In this document: positions 45,432 to 55,927 of the stretch, piece by piece
How the letters are laid out: every line of letters begins with the position of its first letter
Position numbering within the stretch: the first letter of the stretch is position 1
Assembly (NCBI GenBank): GCA_009602735.1
Contig: WELA01003597.1
Location: 62,389-126,388, forward strand
Direction of reading: 5' to 3'
Length of the DNA stretch: 64,000 nt
DNA from: Mesotaenium endlicherianum
Lineage: Eukaryota; Streptophyta; Zygnematophyceae; Zygnematales; Mesotaeniaceae
The notes under the pieces: model-generated
The model's input: only the letters and a program-made list of their open reading frames with translations
Database searches by the model: none
Told to the model about the DNA's origin: nothing
Translations under genes and position numbers: made by a program

Positions 45432-46168
45432 TGTAATGAATCAGTATATTGAGTAGATATAATATTCAATCAGATATAATAGTTAAACACGTTCAGTCTG
45501 CTGAACTTTAGTTAATATTAAGTCTGCTAGATGCTTAGTACTTAGTTTAATTACTCAGTCAGGGGCAGCGGGTTGAAGTCAACTTAGGTCAGCTAATTGC
45601 TGACTCAGGTTAGCTCCCTGACACATTCTTTGACAGTCAGCTGACTGCCGTACTCGATAGCAGCAAATTGCCTGGATATGCATCTAAGTGTGGTGTGCTA
45701 GATGAGTGGCCAAATGACACCCTTAAGGTAGATGGCGATTCGGGATGATGGGAGATGGCGGTGGATTGGGTTAGCCGAGGTCCTACCGACGAGGTTAAGT
45801 CCCGGGTAGGCGATGCCATCGCACTTGCCGTTGAACAATAAATTCATTCCATGTACATATGCTAGGTATTGCTCTCAAGTTCGGCATTTGGAAACGAGGC
45901 CAACTCTCTTGTACCGCTTACTGAGAGATAGCTGAATCCAAGGCGAGAAGCCATTGATGCGGCCAGTCTTCTAACCTTGCGTACGTATGAGTTTATCGAC
46001 TGCATGATTGATGCTCGTTTACTTGCATTTGACTTATAAGTATTGTTTGCTGCTAGAGTATTGGCTTTTGCTGTTAAATTCGTTAACAAAAAAACCATAA
46101 AGATTACTTGTTGATATAAAGATCTTATACTAATTGTTAATTGCCTATTGGTCAGTCGATTTATTTCG
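45432..46168 (+). repeat. 5' LTR of element B
   Basis: Begins TGTAATGAATCAG and ends near CGATTTATTTCG, where the family end is CGATTCATTTCA. About 737 bp, same family as the solo LTR at 55,157-55,927 and the 3' LTR at 63,243. Confidence 0.85.
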
Positions 46169-46169
46169 G

Positions 46170-46182
46170 TGGTATGAGAGCC
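46170..46182 (+). promoter_or_regulatory. Primer-binding site of element B
   Basis: TGGTATGAGAGCC one base after the LTR end, a diverged initiator-Met-type site. Confidence 0.75.
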
Positions 46183-46202
46183 AGTCATCACAGTCGTTTT
46201 AT

Positions 46203-47506
46203 ATGGTAAGAACAAGGTCTCAAACTAGCAACTCTCGTGAAATAGAGGGTGAGGACAATGATAACATTGAGGAAGGACAGGACGAAAGCCGCGTCTTCGG
46301 ACCCCGTACCTACTAAGAAACGCTACATGATGCAGGAGCCAGAGAAGCTGCAAAGGAGGCAACAACTCTTGCTGTGGTAGCAGCTCAGCTTGCTGAGGAT
46401 GAGCGTTTAGCCAAGGAGGAAGACGAGGCAGAAAATAGGAGGGCCCCTGACGGAAGGACGGTGGAAGAGCAGATGGCAGAGAGGGCCAATTTTCAAAACC
46501 AACCTCCTGCTATGCCTACAGTTACACCTCTTCTTCATATTTGCAAACAATTACGTGCATCAGGCATAGCCGGAGCGGCAGCAATCGGGAATGCGGAATC
46601 TGCTACTAATTGAGCTAATGTTGCTGCTGCTGCGTTTGCTGGGCTACCACCTAAGAATGTAGATCTGGGAACATTATTTGTGCAAATGCAATTGCATATT
46701 GCGAGCATGTATCAGTTCCAACAGGAGGACAAAAGGATCATGATGGGATTGCTGCGTGACAGAGGCCAAGCGGGTTCTCAAACCACTGGTGGTGGTGGCA
46801 GAGGGCCAAGTAAGCCTAAGCCAAAACTTCCTCAAGGCTATGACTATAAGGGAAATAAAAAGTGCTACTTGATCAAGTTTCTCGCTGATGTTGAGCAGTG
46901 GCTAGAGAACTACCCAGAACGGCAGGACTACGAGAAAGTCAGGCACACTGGTGCTCTACTGAAATGTAGTGCAGCAGACTCCGATTGTATTGGAAAGGAG
47001 AGCGTAAGGCTCAGCAACTTGGTGATCCTATTTGGGTAGAGTTTGTCGAGAAGCTGCATAAAAAGTTTGATGTTATCAATCAGCAGGAGAAAACTACCTA
47101 TGCGATGATCTCCTTGACACTGAAGCAGACCACTTCAATTGCTGAGTTTGCCAAGAAGTTCGAGGTCTCAGGTCATTTTGCTGAAGAGATATGAGAAATT
47201 GATTGACTTGATCCAAGATGCTGATGCCTGGGATCAGCAGCAGTTCAATCACAAGTGCCAGAGTAATGCTTTGGTGTCTAAGATTGTCAAAAACCAAAAC
47301 GGAACCTACAATGCAATTGAAGGAGATCAGGCCAAGGACAATCAGAGTGATGAGTATGAGTATGAGTAAAACGCTATGCAGTTAGAGGGAGAGGTAAATA
47401 CTCTCGAGATGGCTATGGAAGAGGTGGTGGTAACGTTTAAGCCGAGACCAGCCTCAGCAAAATCTATTTGCTACCATTGCCAGGACTTGGGCCACTATAG
47501 AGAGCA
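46203..47506 (+). pseudogene. Gag remnant of element B
   Basis: Starts MVRTRSQTSNSREIEGEDND and continues in several frames: EDERLAKEEDEAENRRAP, MQLHIASMYQFQQEDKRIMM, a capsid-like segment YDYKGNKKCYLIKFLADVEQ and WLENYPERQDYEKVRH, then LIQDADAWDQQQFNHK. A zinc-knuckle start CYHCQDLGHYREQ lacks its last cysteine because the sequence breaks off at about 47,506 into the inverted copy. Interruptions include a TAA near 46,310 and frame changes near 46,980 and 47,190. Confidence 0.8.
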
Positions 47507-47515
47507 ACTTAACTT

Positions 47516-47532
47516 GTTGTCGCCTCGACAAC
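47516..47532 (-). promoter_or_regulatory. Hairpin before a broken polypurine tract (inverted copy)
   Basis: The same 17-nt GTTGTCGAGGCGACAAC palindrome as at 63,208, on the minus strand. It is followed by AAGTTAAGTTG, where the tract is cut off by the junction with gag at about 47,506. Confidence 0.75.
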
Positions 47533-47598
47533 ATTAAACTGCAGAAGTTTTAAAATAAGGGAACTGAACCTGTCCAGCCTTCCCCACCGACTGCCTCT

Positions 47599-48500
47599 TC
47601 AGCTTCTCACATAGGGGGTTGTTCCTGGGGCTTTAGGATCAAGAGACGGAGATCTGGACCTAGATCTGGACAGCCCTTTTGGTCTGTCAGCTGGCCTTCT
47701 GAAGAACCCCGTTTGTTCTAGAGTTGGACCTCGAGGAGAACGAAGGATGGTAGCCTGCTCTTCAACCACTTGAGTGTTGATCCCCACATAGACAGGCATT
47801 CCAGTAGGATGCTGAAATACATTGGCAAGAGGTACATGTCCCTGAGCGAAGGGGGAGGCTGGCATACCTCTGGCCACCCCGCGTGTCCCTCTCCTGGCAC
47901 CTCTGTCCTCTGGGGATTTCTGCCTGTGTCTGCTGCCAAGTACAGTCAGATCAGCTTCTTCCCCTGCTTGGGCAGGTGGGCTGGGGGAGCGAGTGCGGGG
48001 TCTAGTTGCCTCCATGACCGGGATCACATTCCATACGCCTGATCTTGGTTCCTTAAAGAGTGCCCCTGCCTGCCCCTGGGTCTCCTGAGTACCAGATCCT
48101 GATGCTTCTCCTCTGCCTTGTTCTTCTTGCTCATCCTCCTCATCCTCCTCCTCTGAGAGAGTAGGAGTCTCGTCCACTAAGTCGTCCTGCTCCCTGGAAG
48201 ACATGGAGTAGTCTACTGACCTCCCTTTCTTAGGGCGCGCTGGGGGTTGCATGGCCTTCAGCCTGCTGATATCTATCCAGCCTGCATTCTTCGCCCATTT
48301 GACGAAGGCATGCTTTCCCTTAGAAAAGTAGTCTCTCCCCCTCCTCCTGTGCTCTTAGGTCTCTGCATTCATATTGCTCAGGCAGCCATTCAGCCTGGGG
48401 TCCCAAGGGGCAATGTGAGGTGGTAGGATGAGGTAGCCGTCTAGGCCATAGTGGAAATCGTCTGGTTGGGCTCGGTCACACTCCTGCTTTTTGTTTGTGA
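47599..48500 (-). pseudogene. Third ORF, C-terminal two thirds (inverted copy), fused to RNase H
   Basis: Minus-strand reading runs from an RNase H end (ADALSRRLNLQERNFSQH, about 48,510) straight into third-ORF sequence: LILPPHIAPWDPRLNG, GKHAFVKWAKNAGW, RPKKGRSVDYSMSSRE, a glutamate-rich acidic tract, RGVARGMPASPFAQGHVPLA and QHPTGMPVYVGI. It ends TTPYVRS at a stop at 47,599. The last 217 codons are one open frame. Integrase, chromodomain and the third-ORF start are deleted. The copy confirms the C-terminal part of this ORF independently of 62.5-63.16 kb. Confidence 0.8.
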
Positions 48501-48504
48501 CGGT

Positions 48505-50402
48505 ATGTTGACTAAAATTCCTTTCTTGCAAGTTAAGTCTTCTAGAGAGTGCATCAGCAGGATTCAACTTCCCTGGTTTGTAGCCGATCTGGACTTGGAA
48601 CTGCTCCAGCATCTGCTCCAGCGGTTCTCTCTCCTTGACAGCTTGGACTTCTTTTGAAAGTGAGTCAGAGCTAGATGATCTGTGATCACCTTAAAAGCTT
48701 TACCATGTAAGTATGCTCTCCACTGTTTGAGCACATGAATGATAGCTAGCAGCTCTTTATCATGCACGGAGTAATGAATCTTCGCTGGATTGAATTTCAT
48801 AGACTCGTACAACACAGGGTGCCACTCCTGCCGTACCTTACCATCCTTTGTGGTTTTGTCAGCAGGCTGCGACAAAATAGCACCCATGGCAAAGTCAGAG
48901 GCATCCGTGACCACCTGCACCGGTTTGCTGGGGTCATACACGGCTAGCACTGGGGCAGAACAAAGGGCATCCTTAACGGTCTAGAAGGCAGCCTGCTGCT
49001 CTTCCCCCCACAAATACCCTATGTCTTTCTTAGTAAGGTCAGTCAGTTTACTGGCCTTTGTGGAATAATTCTCAATAAATCCTATAGTAGTTAGCCAACC
49101 CGAGGAAGGATCTAACTTCAGAGACCGACTGTGGTAAAAGCCAGTCCCTTATGGTCTGGACTTTCTTAGGATCCACACTGATGCCCTCTTAACTAACAAC
49201 GTGGCCTAAGAATTCGATACTTTCCTTAAAGAAATCACACTTGCTCATTTTAGCATAAAACTGATTTCTTCTCAGAGTCTGCATGACTGTCTTTAAGTGT
49301 GCAGCGTACTGAGCTTCATCTTTAGAGAAAATTAAAATATCATCCAGGAAAACTTGCACAAACTTATCCAAAAAAGGTCTGAAAATGTCATTCATAGCAC
49401 CCATGAAGGTGGCAGGAGCATTAGTCAGTCCAAATGGCATCACGTTGAACTCATAGTGTCCATAATGTGTACGGAAGGCAGTCTTGTGTTCATCCCCCTC
49501 AGCAATTCTGATTTGATGATAACCACTCTTGAGATCTATCTTACTGAACACCTTAGCACCAAACAGGGTATCAAGCAAGTCCTCGATCCTGGGTAAAGCA
49601 TATTTGTTCTTTACTGTAATTCTGTTGAGGGCTCTGTAATCCACACACATCCGCATACTGCCATCCTTTTTCTTAACCAATAGGATGGGTGCGCCGTAAG
49701 GTGATTTACTGGGGGAAATATAACCATTTTCCTCAAGCTCTGCAATCTGTGTTTTCAACTCCTCGCTCTCCACATAAGACAAGCCGTAGGTGCGTTGCCA
49801 GGGTGGCTGACTCCCAGGTAATAGATCAATCCTATGATCTACTTCCCTCTTAGGTGGTAGTCTCGGAGGCATATTAAAAACATCCGTGTACTGAGCAACA
49901 ATTTTGCAGCAGTAGGGTGCTCCGGAGGGCTTACCTTTTTCTCAACCACTTCTTTAGGTTGAGGAGGTACCTCTCTTAGCAGCAGACAGAACATTCTGTC
50001 TTCCTTCTGGTTCCAGCTTTTGACGAACTCCATTGCATTCAGCAACTTGCATCCTTCTGGAAGCCTCTTCTTTTCCTTCATTTGCCATCCACACAGGACA
50101 AGAAGAAGAGCACTGGTGGGTGCCAAGTCAGTCTGCCCATCACTGGCTCCTCTCACTTCAACTGTACCTTTGCTCCAACACACTTCAGCTTGATGTCTAT
50201 TAAGCCACGACCTGCCTAGCACGAGATCATAGAAGCCAGTGTTGAGTACCTCAAATGTAAGCGTTTCAATTAGAACTACAATGCCAGAACCTAGCTGGAC
50301 CTTAATAGGCTTGGTTATAACTCCTCCCGGGATACTTGAGGCATCTCCAAAGAATATTTTTCTATTCCCTTGGGTGACAGTAGGCAGCCTTAGCCGCTTA
50401 AC
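48505..50402 (-). repeat. Left arm of a 1.9-kb inverted repeat (pol)
   Basis: Protease through RNase H on the minus strand, over 90 percent identical by eye to 50,641-about 52,550 on the plus strand. A spacer of about 238 bp separates the arms. Confidence 0.88.
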
Positions 50403-50474
50403 TAAGTCCTTGTGGATAAAAGTATGTGACGCCCCTCCGTCAACAAATGCCCTCACCTTCCTACCTGCAATCAT
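48505..50474 (-). pseudogene. Protease-RT-RNase H of the inverted copy
   Basis: Protease (50,474-49,840): MIAGRKVRAFVDGGASHTFI and NTGFYDLVLGRSWLNRHQ. RT (49,872-49,189, one open frame): [70 protein letters not shown] and catalytic [12 protein letters not shown]. After a stop and frame change comes RNase H (48,950-48,564) with VVTDASDFAMGAILSQP and VHDKELLAIIHVLKQWRAY. Protease and RT frames overlap by about 34 nt in different phases, so at least one frameshift separates them. No integrase follows. Confidence 0.9.
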
Positions 50475-50640
50475 GCAATGCAGTAGAATAGGGGGGCCTG
50501 ACTTCTCCTGACTTTTGCATTGTTATCCTGACTTGGCAAAAAAATGTTGGACATGAGGTGGAACAAGATCATCCTGAGCGTGCACTCTCTGGATGTCTAT
50601 ATTGTTGATGGTCTCCTTTATCTGGTTGTCAGGCATGCAT

Positions 50641-52550
50641 AGCGGCTAAGGCTGCCTACTGTCACCCAACGGAAAAGAAAAATATTCCTTGGAGATGCCT
50701 CAAGTATCCCGGGAGGAGTTATAACCAAGGCCATTGAGGTCTAGTTAGGTTCTGACATTGCAATTCTAACTGAAACGCTTGCATTTGAGGTACTCAACAC
50801 TGGCTTTTACGATCTTGTGCTAGGCAGTGCCTGGCTTAACGGACATCAAGCTGAAGTGTGTTGGAGCAGAGGTACAGTTGAAGTGAGAGGAGCCAGTGAT
50901 GGGCAGACTGACTTGTCACCCACCAGTGCTCTTCCTCTTGTCCTGTGTGGATGGCAAATGAAGGAAAAGAAGAGGCTTCTAGAAGGATGCAAGTTGCTGA
51001 ATGCAATGGAGTTCGTCAAAAGCTGGAACTAGAAGGAAGACAGAATGTTCTGTCTGCTGCTAAGAGAGGTACCTCCTCAACCTGAAGAAGTGGTTGAGAA
51101 AAAGGTAAGCCCCCCGGAACACCATACTGCTGCAAAATTGTTGCTCAGTATACTGATGTATTTAATATGCCTCCAGGACTACCCCCTAAGAGGGAAGTAG
51201 ATCATAAAATTGATCTATTACCTTGGAGTCAACCACCTTGGGAACGCACGTATGGCTTGTCTTATGTGGAGAGCGAGGAGTTGAAAACACAGATTGCAGA
51301 GCTTGAGGAAAATGGTTATATTTCTCCCAGTAAATCACCTTACGGCGCACCCATCCTATTTGTTAAGAAAAAGGATGGCAGTATGCGGATGTGTGTGGAT
51401 TACAGAGCCCTGAACAGAATTACAGTAAAGAACAAGTATGCTTTACCCAGAATCGAGGACTTGCTTGATACCCTGTCTGGTGCTAAGGTGTTCAGTAAGA
51501 TAGATCTCAAGAGTGGTTATCATCAAATCAGAATTGCTGAGGGGGATGAACACAAGACTGCCTTCCGCACACGTTATGGACACTATGAGTTCAACGTGAT
51601 GCCATTTGGACTGACTAATGCTCCTGCCACCTTCATGGGTGCTATGAATGACATTTTTAGACCTTTTTTGGATAAGTTTGTGCAAGTTTTCCTGGATGAT
51701 ATTTTAATTTTCTCTAAAGATGAAGCTCAGTACGCTGAACACTTAAAGACAGTCCTGGACACTCTAAGAACGAATCACTTATATGCTAAAATGAGCAAGT
51801 GTGATTTCTTTAAGGAAAGTATTGAATTCTTAGGCCACGTTGTCAGTAAAGAGGGCATCAGTGTGGATCCTAAGAAAGTCCAGACCATAAGGGACTGGCC
51901 AGAACCACAGTCNCCAGAACCACAGTCTGTCTCTGAGGTTAGATCCTTCCTCGGGTTGGCTAACTAGTATAGGATATTTATTGAGAATTATTCCACAAAG
52001 GCCAGTAAACTGACAGACCTTACTAATAAAGACATAGGGTATGTGTGGGGGGAAGAGCATCAGGCTGCCTTCCAGACCCTTAAAGATGCCCTTCGTTCTG
52101 CCCCAGTGCTAGCCGTGTATGACCCCAGCAAACCGGTGCAGGTGGTCACGGATGCCTCTGACTTTGCCATGGGTGCTATTTTGTCGCAGCCTGCTGACAA
52201 AACCACAAAGGATGGTAAGGTACGGCAGGACTGGCACCCTGTGTTGTACGAGTCTATGAAATTCAATCCAGCGGAGATTAGTTACTTAGTGCATGATAAA
52301 GAGCTGCTAGCTATCATTCATGTACTCAAACAGTGGAGAGCATACTTACATGGTAAAGCTTTTAAGGTGATTACAGATCATCTACCTCTGACTCACTTTC
52401 AGAAGAAGTCCAAGCTGTCGAGGAGGGAGAACCGCTGGAGCCAGATGCTGGAGCAGTTCCAAGTCCAGATCGACTAAAAACCAGGGAAGTTGAATCTTGC
52501 TGATGCACTCTCTAGAAGACCTGACTTGCAAGAAAGGAATTTTAGTCAGC
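50641..52550 (+). repeat. Right arm of the inverted repeat (pol)
   Basis: Mirror of 48,505-50,402. Homology begins at tagcggctaaggctgcc and ends shortly after the NFSQH codons of RNase H. Confidence 0.88.
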
Positions 52551-52973
52551 ATGCTGTAGATAAAGTCCTGTGTGCTTTCACTTCACTGAAGGTGAAAAAG
52601 TCCTTCCTAGAACAACTTAGGAAAGCCTACCTTTCTGACCCAACATTTGAGCCCAGCCCCACTACTGGTGTGTGTCGTGCTACTGCACTCGGGTATAAGC
52701 TTAAGGGAGGGGTCTGGGTGACTGAAACCACTTCAGGCAGGCTGAAGCTGGTCATTCCTAATAACTTGGAAATAAGGTCTCTCTTACTGAGTCAAGCGCA
52801 TGACAGTCTCCTGGGTGGACATTTGGGGCAGGCCAAAACTGTTGGCAAACTGGCAAAACATTATCTTTGGGAGGGGTTACCCCGAGAGGTCTTGAAATAT
52901 GTCAAGTCCTGTGACCAGTGTCAGAGAAATAAGTCTCGGCACACACCACCCGGAGTTCTCTTACAACCACTGC
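50641..52973 (+). pseudogene. Protease-RT-RNase H-integrase (first part), element B
   Basis: Protease starts inside the gene (RLPTVTQ-like segment) and has a TAG near 51,030. RT 51,167-51,967 has [51 protein letters not shown] and [17 protein letters not shown], then a TAG replacing a tyrosine codon at about 51,967. RNase H spans 52,043-52,477 and has a TAA at its end. Integrase zinc domain 52,490-52,973 has LLSQAHDSLLGGHLGQAKTV and YVKSCDQCQRNKSRHTPPGV (HHCC finger). The frame is cut at LLQPL by element C and resumes at 59,328. A single N at 51,913 sits between two copies of CCAGAACCACAGTC. Confidence 0.9.
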
Positions 52974-53475
52974 TGTAGTGAAACAGATAGATCAAGTACT
53001 TAGTAAAACTGAATAACTACCTATTCAAGACAAGGATCTTTGAACACAAGTGGTAGCTTCTTGAAAGAGAGATGGCTTCTTGAAAGTTAATATATTTCTG
53101 GATTTTGGCAAGTACAAGAGTGATTCTCGAATGTCTTTCTATGTTCTAGCTCTTGTTTATATACTTGCTACATAAGTAATTTCTAGGAAGGTGTATGTTG
53201 ATGTGTTGGCACCCAACACATCCCAAAACTTGCCACCTCTTTCTAGAATAATGTACACATGTCCTTTTGACCTAAAAATGGCACATCTGACTTTTGCCAC
53301 ATGGAGTTCTTCTAGGTCTTTCCTCTAACTTCGAAAATGCCTTGGAAGGTTCAAAGGACATGAACCAAGTTACTAGAGTACCTATTCACACTTGACTCCA
53401 CACAATACTACTCCAAATATATTTGAAAACATTAAAATATATGCAAACTAATATATAATAACTCAAATCACTACA
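52974..53475 (-). repeat. 3' LTR of element C
   Basis: 502 bp, begins TGTAGTGAAACAGATAG on the plus strand and ends AATCACTACA. Its inner side borders the polypurine tract. Confidence 0.93.
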
Positions 53476-53492
53476 TCACCCCCCCGATAAAA
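53476..53492 (-). promoter_or_regulatory. Polypurine tract of element C
   Basis: Minus strand TTTTTTTATCGGGGGGGTGA directly before the LTR start TGTAGTG. Confidence 0.8.
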
Positions 53493-54244
53493 AAAGCGAC
53501 GTCTCGGCGCGTCCAGTCAGGTCTTACACATGTGGAGCAAACTAGTCAACAGTTTCAAGTCAGATGCCACACATGTGAAGAGGACTAGTCAAAGGCGCCA
53601 AGTCAGGTGCTACACATGTAAGGTAGACTAGGCAAGGTCGTAGGTGGTGTGACCTTATTGGCTAGCCTACTCCTTAATGATAAAGAAAATTGTACAAGTT
53701 GGCCCAGAATCTGCCACGAATGCAAAAATTCATAGCGGCCACAGAACAGCACCAAATCTAAAAGTTCGACTGTCAAACGGACCGCGTCGGAGAACTCTAC
53801 CGGGTCACTAAATTTGAGAGCATTCTCATTTCTGGAGTGTCGTTGAGAGCTGAGAGAGTAGGCACTCCTCCAAATCTGTGCAGAAACTTCTGAAAATCAT
53901 AAGTCCTTCTATACTTCTCCAAATTCTGCAAACTAAGTCTCAAACTGGGCGCTGTAAGATGTTCTACCAGAGTCTTGAGTTTCAGAGCATTCCAAGTTCA
54001 GGGGAGGGCACAATGTCAGAAGGCATATTCTGTCCTAACAATGCCAGCAGCCTGACCCCCTTCTACTTAGAGCATCATATCTCTCTCACCAATGCTCCAA
54101 ATTGAGCAAACTTGGACTCTAAATGACCGACTACTCATGGACTCTAGCCAGGTAAATTTTCAGAATTTATTATGCAGAGACCTATCACCAGTAGCAGTTT
54201 TAGTTTTCTGTCCAGAAATTGCGAGAAGTGAAGAGTGTCTAATG

Positions 54245-55156
54245 TCAATTTTTCCTCTTTCTTGTTCTTGCAGGCTGCCTCCAAGGGGTCTTCTGCTGCT
54301 TCTTGATGGTGGCAGGCTGCCTCCCTGAAGTCTTTGGGCTTCTAGTAGAGAGACTTGGGGCTAGTCCAAGATGGGGATTGGCGGCATGGAAGCGCTTCAA
54401 CTTTCTCTGAACTTTGTCAAGGTAGTGCGCCGCCACCCAACTATTCTCCGAATCTGGATATCCTTTCCACTTGATCAAGTATTGCTGCTGTCTCCTGAAA
54501 TGTCTCATAGCCACTATGTCTTGCATTTCGTACTCCAAATGATCATCCACTATTGTTGGGGCTGGTGGGGTTGTCACACGTCCGGGGAACTTGTTGTCGG
54601 GTTGCACATATGGCTTGAAGAGGGAAGCGTGGAATACGGGGTCGATGTGCATAGTCTGGGGAAGTTCTAGCTTGAAAGCAACGGGGTTGACTTGCTGGAT
54701 AATCTTGAAGGGTCCCAAATACTTGGGAGAGAACTTGCTGCCGGCAGGCCTGTTGTTCAGGGAAATGTTCTTGGATGATAGTAACACGTTGTCACCCACT
54801 CTGTACGTAATTTCTCTTCTGGATCTGTTCGCCACTCTTGCTTGAGCATCTTGCGCGTGTTGTAGAGCTTTCTTCGCTGCTGTAAGGGCTGCTTCTAATG
54901 TCTCCATAAAATCTGTGGCTGCAGGTACTTCATCATGGCCAGCCGTGAAGCTCAGTGGCGTGGTCGGATGGAAGCCATAGTTGAGGAAGAATGGGGACTC
55001 TTGGGTAGAGGCCTGCGTAGTGTTGTTGTAGGCAAACTCGAGGGGGGTCAAGTACATGTCCCAGTCTTGCTCGAGGGTAGACACGTAGGCCTTTAGAGAG
55101 GTCTTTAGGGTACAATTCATACGCTCGGTTTGCCCATCTGAGTGTGGGTGGTAGGC
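54245..55156 (-). CDS. Integrase C-terminal part and chromodomain, element C
   Basis: Continuation of pol beyond the solo LTR. It begins AYHPHSDGQTERMNCTLK (integrase third catalytic region with the glutamate of QTER) and LEFAYNNTTQASTQESPFFL. Next come the GPY/F-type module YLGPFKIIQQVNPVAFKLEL with HPVFHASLFK-like HIDPVFHASLFKPY, and the chromodomain MRHFRRQQQYLIKWKGYPDS with NSWVAAHYLDK. A basic tail rich in TRSPK and QPARTRKRKN ends at 54,245. The open frame is intact over about 300 codons. Upstream it is separated from the rest of pol by the solo LTR. Confidence 0.9.
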   Translation of the reverse strand, partial: AYHPHSDGQTERMNCTLKTSLKAYVSTLEQDWDMYLTPLEFAYNNTTQASTQESPFFLNYGFHPTTPLSFTAGHDEVPAATDFMETLEAALTAAKKALQHAQDAQARVANRSRREITYRVGDNVLLSSKNISLNNRPAGSKFSPKYLGPFKIIQQVNPVAFKLELPQTMHIDPVFHASLFKPYVQPDNKFPGRVTTPPAPTIVDDHLEYEMQDIVAMRHFRRQQQYLIKWKGYPDSENSWVAAHYLDKVQRKLKRFHAANPHLGLAPSLSTRSPKTSGRQPATIKKQQKTPWRQPARTRKRKN

Positions 55157-55927
55157 TGAAATGAATCGACTTACCAAATAGGCGATTAACAATTAATAAA
55201 GATCTTTATATCAGCAAGTAATCTTTATGGTATTTCCGTTAACTAGTTAAACGGCAAAGGACAATACACTAGCAGGAGATAATACTCGTAAGTCAAATGC
55301 GAGTAAACTAGCATCAATGATGCAAATCAGTAAACTCATGCATAAGCAAGGTTAGAAGACAGTGCGTATCAATGGCTTCTCGCCTTCGATTCAGAGTTCT
55401 CTCAGTAAGCTGTACAAGAGAGTTGGCCTCGTTTCCGAATGCCGAACTCGAGAGCAATGCCTAGCATATGTACATGGAATGAGTTTACTGTTCAACGGTC
55501 AGTGCGATGGTACCGCCTACCCGGGAGTTAACCTCGTTGGTAGGACCTCGGTTAACCAAATCCACCGCCATCTCCCATCATCCCGAATAGCCATCCATCA
55601 TGGGGATGTCATCTGGCCATTCGTCTAGCAGGTGGTATTTAGATGCATATCAAGGCAGTTCGCTGCTACCGAGCACGGAAGTCAGCTGGCTGTCAAAGAA
55701 TGTGTCAGCAAGCTGACTTAAGTTGACTTCAGCCTGCTGCTTTTGGCCGAGTCATTAAACTGATAATTATGTAAAGTCCAGCAGACTGATTACTAACTAA
55801 AAGTCAGCAGACTGATCACTAACTAAAATTCAGCAGACTGACTACTAACTAAAGTCCAGCAGGCTGAACTAAATTAACTATTATATTTAAATGAATATTA
55901 TATCTACTAATATACTGATTCATTACA
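55157..55927 (-). repeat. Solo LTR of family B inside element C integrase
   Basis: 771 bp with ends TGAAATGAATC...GATTCATTACA (plus strand) and a perfect target duplication TAGGC at 55,152-55,156 and 55,928-55,932. Excising it and one TAGGC restores the integrase reading STAY-HPHSDGQ. A single LTR without internal sequence implies LTR-LTR recombination after insertion. Confidence 0.93.
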
